From NCBI GenBank assembly GCA_026967815.1, contig JAPUUO010000057.1, positions 1 to 8,971 of the forward strand: 8,971 bases of DNA, read 5' to 3'. Positions within the stretch are counted from its first letter, which is position 1. Every line of letters begins with the position of its first letter. The notes beneath the pieces are model-generated. The model ran no database searches, was not told the DNA's origin, and saw only the letters and a list, made by a program, of their open reading frames with translations. The position numbers and the translations under genes were made by a program. Shown here in pieces: positions 5,782 to 8,971 of this stretch. This stretch comes from Candidatus Bathyarchaeota archaeon. GTDB lineage: Archaea; Thermoproteota; Bathyarchaeia; Bathyarchaeales; Bathyarchaeaceae.

Positions 5782-6738
5782 TTGCAAACTTCGGTTTCCA
5801 CAGCTCTTCTGCGATTGTTGAAGAATCAGAAGTATCATTTGGTTGGGCAACACTCAGCTGTTAAACGTTGCAGATGGCTGTATGAATCACTTGTTCACAA
5901 TCGCCCATGTTATAAGCAGAAATTCTATGGCATTAAGAGCCATCAGTGCGTTCAAATGACGCCGTCGGTACTCTACTGTAACATGAGGTGCCGCTTTTGC
6001 TGGCGAATTCAAAGCGGAGACTCAGACTTCAAATGGGATGAAACGGGCTTAAACAGATGGGATGACTCCGAAGAAATCGTTGAAGGATGCACAAAAGCAC
6101 AGATGGACATCTTGAGTGGATATAAAGCAAATCCTAAAGCTGACAAAAAGAGGTATAGAGAAGCTTTAACCCCTAGGCATGTAGCCATCAGTTTATCAGG
6201 CGAACCTACGCTTTATCCACGTCTGGGTGAATTAATCGGAAGTTTCCACAAACGTGGCTTCACCACATTCCTTGTCTCCAATGGGACTCTCCCTGAAGCC
6301 TTAACCCAACTCGGCACTGAACCCACACAACTTTACGTCTCACTTTGCGCGTACGATAAGAAAACTTTCGCCAACACCTGTCGACCGCAGATTCCAAAAG
6401 CTTGGGAGAGACTTAATGAAACCTTATCATTACTCTCAAGTTTCAAGTGCCCAACTGTCATCAGGTTAACATTGGTACGTCACCTAAACCTTAGCCACCC
6501 AGAACGATACGCTAAGCTTATTGACAAAACACATCCCACGTATGTAGAGCCTAAAGCCTACATGCACGTAGGATCTTCACAATTGCGGTTAAGCTTCAAA
6601 AATATGCCGAGCCACCAAGAGATTCGTGACTTTGCGGTCACAATGGCAAAAGAAACTGGGTACAACCTTCTAGCAGAGGCTCCAGAGAGCCGTGTGGTCT
6701 TACTAAGCAACTTGGAAGAACCTCTCAAATTAACTTGA
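5782..6738 (+). CDS. taw1: tRNA 4-demethylwyosine synthase TYW1 (Taw1), radical SAM
   Basis: TYW1 condenses the N1-methylguanosine at position 37 of tRNA-Phe with carbons of pyruvate to form the tricyclic 4-demethylwyosine, the first step to wyosine bases that stabilise reading of Phe codons. The 318 residues show YHLVGQHSAVK (18-28), KQKFYGIKSHQC (45-56), the radical SAM CX3CX2C motif at Cys66, Cys70 and Cys73 (CNMRCRFCWR), SLSGEPTLYP (137-146), LVSNGT (164-169) and the PKAYMHVG block (257-264). Cys30, Cys43 and Cys56 have the 13-residue spacing of the second [4Fe-4S] cluster known in archaeal TYW1. Length fits the archaeal form without the flavodoxin domain of eukaryotes. The start is TTG 5782, seven bases after AGGTG (5770-5774). 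It is divergent from the polyferredoxin gene, 238 nt away. Other wyosine-pathway genes are not in the window. Confidence 0.95.
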   Translation: MQTSVSTALLRLLKNQKYHLVGQHSAVKRCRWLYESLVHNRPCYKQKFYGIKSHQCVQMTPSVLYCNMRCRFCWRIQSGDSDFKWDETGLNRWDDSEEIVEGCTKAQMDILSGYKANPKADKKRYREALTPRHVAISLSGEPTLYPRLGELIGSFHKRGFTTFLVSNGTLPEALTQLGTEPTQLYVSLCAYDKKTFANTCRPQIPKAWERLNETLSLLSSFKCPTVIRLTLVRHLNLSHPERYAKLIDKTHPTYVEPKAYMHVGSSQLRLSFKNMPSHQEIRDFAVTMAKETGYNLLAEAPESRVVLLSNLEEPLKLT

Positions 6739-6740
6739 AG

Positions 6741-6746
6741 TTTTTT
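6741..6746 (+). terminator. T6 run just after TYW1
   Basis: A run of six T begins two bases after the TYW1 stop, with no strong hairpin. Archaeal RNA polymerase can stop at such runs, so TYW1 may end here in part. This is weak evidence. Confidence 0.22.
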
Positions 6747-6842
6747 CACCATTAAAGCTATGCATGCTAGTAGATGATGATGAAATTGGCAAAAACATAT
6801 TAGACCAAGTTGAACCATCATCCTTGAACACCCGGTGATCAG

Positions 6843-7502
6843 TTGACACTAAAATCCTTCATGAGTAAGATTCAGAAAGAGCTAAAGACCAAGGAAGAAG
6901 CCAAGGAAAACGTTCAGAGAGATATGCGAAAGGCTACGCGCCTGTCAAAACAAGCAATCCTTTTTACGCATCAAAGACGCCTCAATGATGCAGGGAAACT
7001 GCTTAGAGAGGCAGATAAGCTTCTAGGTGAACTCCGCGAAGTTGCAGAACTGCACCCCGATCTCGTTTACACAGGAATCGTGGCTGGTGCTAACCAAGAA
7101 TATTCTGAGGCTCAAATTCTTCTCAGTCTTGTTAAGGAAAACCGGTTCATAGCACCTGAGAAACTGAAAGTTCCAGTTGTTGATTACGTACTTGGATTAG
7201 CTGACGTCATTGGCGAACTAAGGCGTCAAGCTCTCGACTCTCTTCGTGCTGGTGATCTGAAGAGAGCAGAGCATCACTTAGAAGTGATGGAGCAAATTTA
7301 CGTGGAATTGCTATCAATGAACGAAGCCTACATGCTTGTTCATGGGCTTCGAAGAAAATGCGATGTAGCTCGTCGTATCATTGAAGCTACAAGGGGCGAC
7401 ATTACCCTAGAGGCACGAAGAGATTCGCTGGAACAGTCGATCGGGAAGTTGGAGAAAATTCTTGGAAGAAAGAGGAAAGTTGGCAAATCCGAAAAGGTTT
7501 AA
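6843..7502 (+). CDS. translin-family RNA-binding protein (translin/TRAX-like)
   Basis: This 219-residue all-helical protein matches COG2178, the archaeal relatives of eukaryotic translin and TRAX, which assemble into barrels, bind single-stranded nucleic acid and, in TRAX-like members, cleave RNA. Family marks are GANQEYSEA (82-90), YVLGLADVIGELRR (115-128), and the C-terminal HGLRRKCDVARRIIEATRGDIT (167-188). Acidic residues at Glu86, Asp121 and Glu125 lie where TRAX-like nucleases carry metal ligands, so RNase activity is possible but not shown. The start is TTG 6843 because GGTGATC (6834-6840), a seven-base match to the extended archaeal SD, precedes it; ATG 6861 is the alternative but lacks an SD. 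The C-terminal 13 codons overlap the start of endonuclease V, implying a shared message. Confidence 0.88.
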   Translation: MTLKSFMSKIQKELKTKEEAKENVQRDMRKATRLSKQAILFTHQRRLNDAGKLLREADKLLGELREVAELHPDLVYTGIVAGANQEYSEAQILLSLVKENRFIAPEKLKVPVVDYVLGLADVIGELRRQALDSLRAGDLKRAEHHLEVMEQIYVELLSMNEAYMLVHGLRRKCDVARRIIEATRGDITLEARRDSLEQSIGKLEKILGRKRKVGKSEKV

Positions 7503-8181
7503 ACGAGAACTACCTGTTCAGTTCAACTCGAAGTTTTCTGTGGCCAAGGCTCATGCGATGCAGAGGAGTTTAGCCAAACAAGTAGTACGAGAAGATGACC
7601 TTCCAAGGAAGATTCGTTTTGTGGCTGGGGCGGACGTGGCTTATGTCGGAGAGATATCTATCGGCGTAGCAACAGTTCTTAATTATGATTCACTTGCCCT
7701 CATAGAATCGCAAGTTGCCCAAGTTAAAACACGATTTCCGTACATTCCAACTCTGTTGTCTTTCAGAGAGATACCACCAACCCTTGCGGCCATAACAAAG
7801 CTGAAAAATCAGCCCGATGTCTTCCTAGTAAACGGACACGGTATTGCCCATCCATATAGACTAGGATTCGCAAGCCATCTAGGATTGGTAATTGCCAAGT
7901 CGACCATTGGAGTTGCAAAGAGCGTACTCTGCGGTAAAGCTGAAAAAATGACTGATGAAAGGTGTGTATACTTAGCCGACAAAGGAGATGTCGTTGGCGC
8001 TGTGGTTGAGACGAAAGTAGGGCGGAAACCATTGTATGTTAGTATAGGCCATAAAGTTTCACTCGAAAGAGCCATAGAAATTGTCAGGCGTTGCACAAGA
8101 ATCCACAGAGTCCCAGAACCGATTTGGGCCGCTCACAAGATAGCAAATGACGAAAAGAGAAAACACCTGGAAAGCAGATAG
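7462..8181 (+). CDS. nfi: endonuclease V homologue with Asn at a catalytic Asp position
   Basis: Endonuclease V cleaves DNA or RNA one base past a deaminated purine (inosine), starting repair or decay. The 239 residues show GADVAY (Asp58), PYIPTLLSFRE (93-103, Glu103), GHGIAHPYRLG (125-135), STIGVAK (147-153), and RVPEP plus His225 near the C-terminus, all family landmarks. Compared with the bacterial enzyme, where two Asp and one Glu hold the metal, Asp58 and Glu103 are kept, but the third acid, in DGxGxAHPR, is Asn124 (VNGHGIAHPY), and the following Arg is Tyr. In characterised relatives this Asp is needed for cleavage, so activity may be low, altered or lost; binding of inosine could remain. 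The start TTG 7462 follows GGAG (7451-7454) by seven bases and overlaps translin by 41 nt. A TTG at 7480 is the alternative. Confidence 0.9.
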   Translation: MEERGKLANPKRFKRELPVQFNSKFSVAKAHAMQRSLAKQVVREDDLPRKIRFVAGADVAYVGEISIGVATVLNYDSLALIESQVAQVKTRFPYIPTLLSFREIPPTLAAITKLKNQPDVFLVNGHGIAHPYRLGFASHLGLVIAKSTIGVAKSVLCGKAEKMTDERCVYLADKGDVVGAVVETKVGRKPLYVSIGHKVSLERAIEIVRRCTRIHRVPEPIWAAHKIANDEKRKHLESR

Positions 8182-8213
8182 AAAGCATTTGAAAAATCAA
8201 CGCTTTTGTTTCT
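8182..8213 (+). terminator. weak hairpin plus T-rich tract after endonuclease V
   Basis: AAAGC (8182-8186) can pair with GCTTT (8202-8206), leading into a T-rich stretch to 8213. It lies directly after the stop and before a new TATA-like box, consistent with an end of the translin-endonuclease V message. The stem is only five base pairs. Confidence 0.28.
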
Positions 8214-8232
8214 ACGAACCGGCTGGAAATAG

Positions 8233-8239
8233 ATATAAG
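8233..8239 (+). promoter_or_regulatory. TATA-like box for the HD-domain gene
   Basis: ATATAAG fits an archaeal TATA box. A start about 26 nt downstream would lie near 8262, after the ATG at 8252 but before a GGGG (8270-8273) and a TTG at 8282. This supports the shorter gene start. Called by eye. Confidence 0.4.
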
Positions 8240-8251
8240 CACACGAGAACT

Positions 8252-8971
8252 ATGGCTTTAATTCACAAAGGGGACTCAGACTTGGACTCTCGACTGAGAA
8301 AGGTTGTTAGTAAGATTCGAGACGGAGAATTGCGAAATAAGATCGTTCAGTTTGTTGAAAATCCCACGATTGAGATTGAGGGAAAAACGTATGAAGGGGT
8401 GTCTCTGGAGACTTCTCCTGCTGGCTTGGCTCATCATCACAGTTATCCAGGCGGGTACATTGAGCATGTGGTTGCAACTGCGGAAATTGCTTTGACCTTA
8501 TGCGATGTTGTGGAGAAAGTTTATCGTGGGCTGGTCAATCGAGACCTTGTTCTAGCAGGAGTCCTTCTCCATGATATTCTTAAGCCATTAACTTATGTGG
8601 AAAGAAAGAATGGAGCTTTTAGCAAGTCCTCCCTAGCTGAAAACATGGACCATCTAACGCTTATAGTCTCCGAAATGGTTCGCAGAGACTTTCCCCTTCA
8701 TCTAGTTCACATTGTTTGTGCCCATCACGGTCATCGATATGGACCAATTGGTCCGAGAACAATTGAAGCTTTGGTTTGTCACCTTGCTGATATTACGGAC
8801 TCCAGACTAAATGGTGAAGTGTTACGTGCTGCTCAATACCTAACAAGAGAAGCAACTGGAATGGAATTGCATAATATCACTGGAAAAGAAGCATTTCAAC
8901 TAGTTCACGCAAAAACCATGGAAGGCAGGAAAGGAGTAGCCCAAGCAGTAGAGAAAATGAGGCAGAAACGC
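8252..8971 (+). CDS. HD-domain metal-dependent phosphohydrolase, MptB-like, 3' end outside window
   Basis: Two hundred and forty residues are visible with no stop. The HD-superfamily metal site is seen as HHHSYPGGYIEH (61-72), LLHDILKP (105-112, His107-Asp108), DHLT (133-136), CAHHG (156-160) and LADITDS (178-184). The pattern resembles the archaeal Fe(II)-dependent 7,8-dihydroneopterin 2',3'-cyclic phosphate phosphodiesterase MptB, which opens a cyclic phosphate in tetrahydromethanopterin synthesis. A YhaM-type exoribonuclease or another HD phosphohydrolase is possible. The ATG at 8252 is the longest start but has no SD. TTG 8282 has AAGGGG eight bases upstream, begins at LDSRLRKVV, and suits the TATA box, so it may be the true start. 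The gene follows endonuclease V by 70 nt and probably has its own promoter. The C-terminus continues beyond the window. Confidence 0.82.
   Translation, partial: MALIHKGDSDLDSRLRKVVSKIRDGELRNKIVQFVENPTIEIEGKTYEGVSLETSPAGLAHHHSYPGGYIEHVVATAEIALTLCDVVEKVYRGLVNRDLVLAGVLLHDILKPLTYVERKNGAFSKSSLAENMDHLTLIVSEMVRRDFPLHLVHIVCAHHGHRYGPIGPRTIEALVCHLADITDSRLNGEVLRAAQYLTREATGMELHNITGKEAFQLVHAKTMEGRKGVAQAVEKMRQKR

Noticed and set aside
5648..5821. ATG-started 57-codon frame upstream of and overlapping TYW1
   Set aside because: It has no SD, ends in an unlikely Cys/Phe-rich tail read out of frame through the TYW1 start, and overlaps the possible RNA structure.
6764..6838. 24-residue ATG frame between TYW1 and translin (MLVDDDEIGKNILDQ...)
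   Set aside because: The composition is protein-like, but it is too short, lacks an SD, and its stop lies in the translin SD. It could be a leader peptide but nothing further supports it.

Overview
The window looks archaeal. The evidence is an archaeal-type TYW1 (wyosine tRNA modification), a translin-family protein, an archaeal-style endonuclease V, an HD-domain protein resembling the archaeal pterin enzyme MptB, TATA-like boxes upstream of several genes, and Shine-Dalgarno (SD) sequences of the GGAGGTGATC type in front of TTG and GTG starts. The moderate GC content and gene mix would fit a Bathyarchaeia-like or other TACK-lineage organism. That placement is an inference and was not tested by phylogeny.

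Layout. At 1-649 (minus) is most of an ABC-transporter ATPase, cut by the window edge. A divergent intergenic region with a good TATA box (702-709) separates it from a plus-strand pair: a MetE-like zinc methyltransferase (891-1991) and an AmrS-type radical SAM enzyme (2119-3192). A possible 33-residue ORF lies between them. Next on the minus strand come a small proline-rich/coiled-coil protein (3243-3458) and, after a hairpin with A/T arms, a frameshifted gene (3679-4014) whose reading frame is broken by apparent single-base indels. The only long open frame there on the plus strand is its antisense shadow. The broken gene diverges from a Nudix hydrolase (4135-4533), which runs tail to tail, 8 nt apart, into a membrane-bound polyferredoxin of the NapH/CcoG type (4542-5543, minus).

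After a second divergent region holding a long-range inverted repeat (possible structured RNA), the plus strand carries TYW1 (5782-6738), translin (6843-7502), endonuclease V (7462-8181, overlapping translin by 41 nt) and an HD-domain phosphohydrolase (from 8252, cut by the window end).

How the genes fit together. The right half is a tRNA/RNA and nucleic-acid maintenance cluster, and the translin-endonuclease V overlap implies co-expression. The left half has one-carbon/radical chemistry (MetE-like, AmrS). The HD protein may belong to methanopterin synthesis, which would also serve C1 metabolism.

No phage, transposon, CRISPR or defence island was seen. The most notable points are family deviations at catalytic or metal sites: His-x-His instead of His-x-Cys in the MetE-like protein, and Asn for a catalytic Asp in endonuclease V. 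The other main point is the hidden frameshifted gene.
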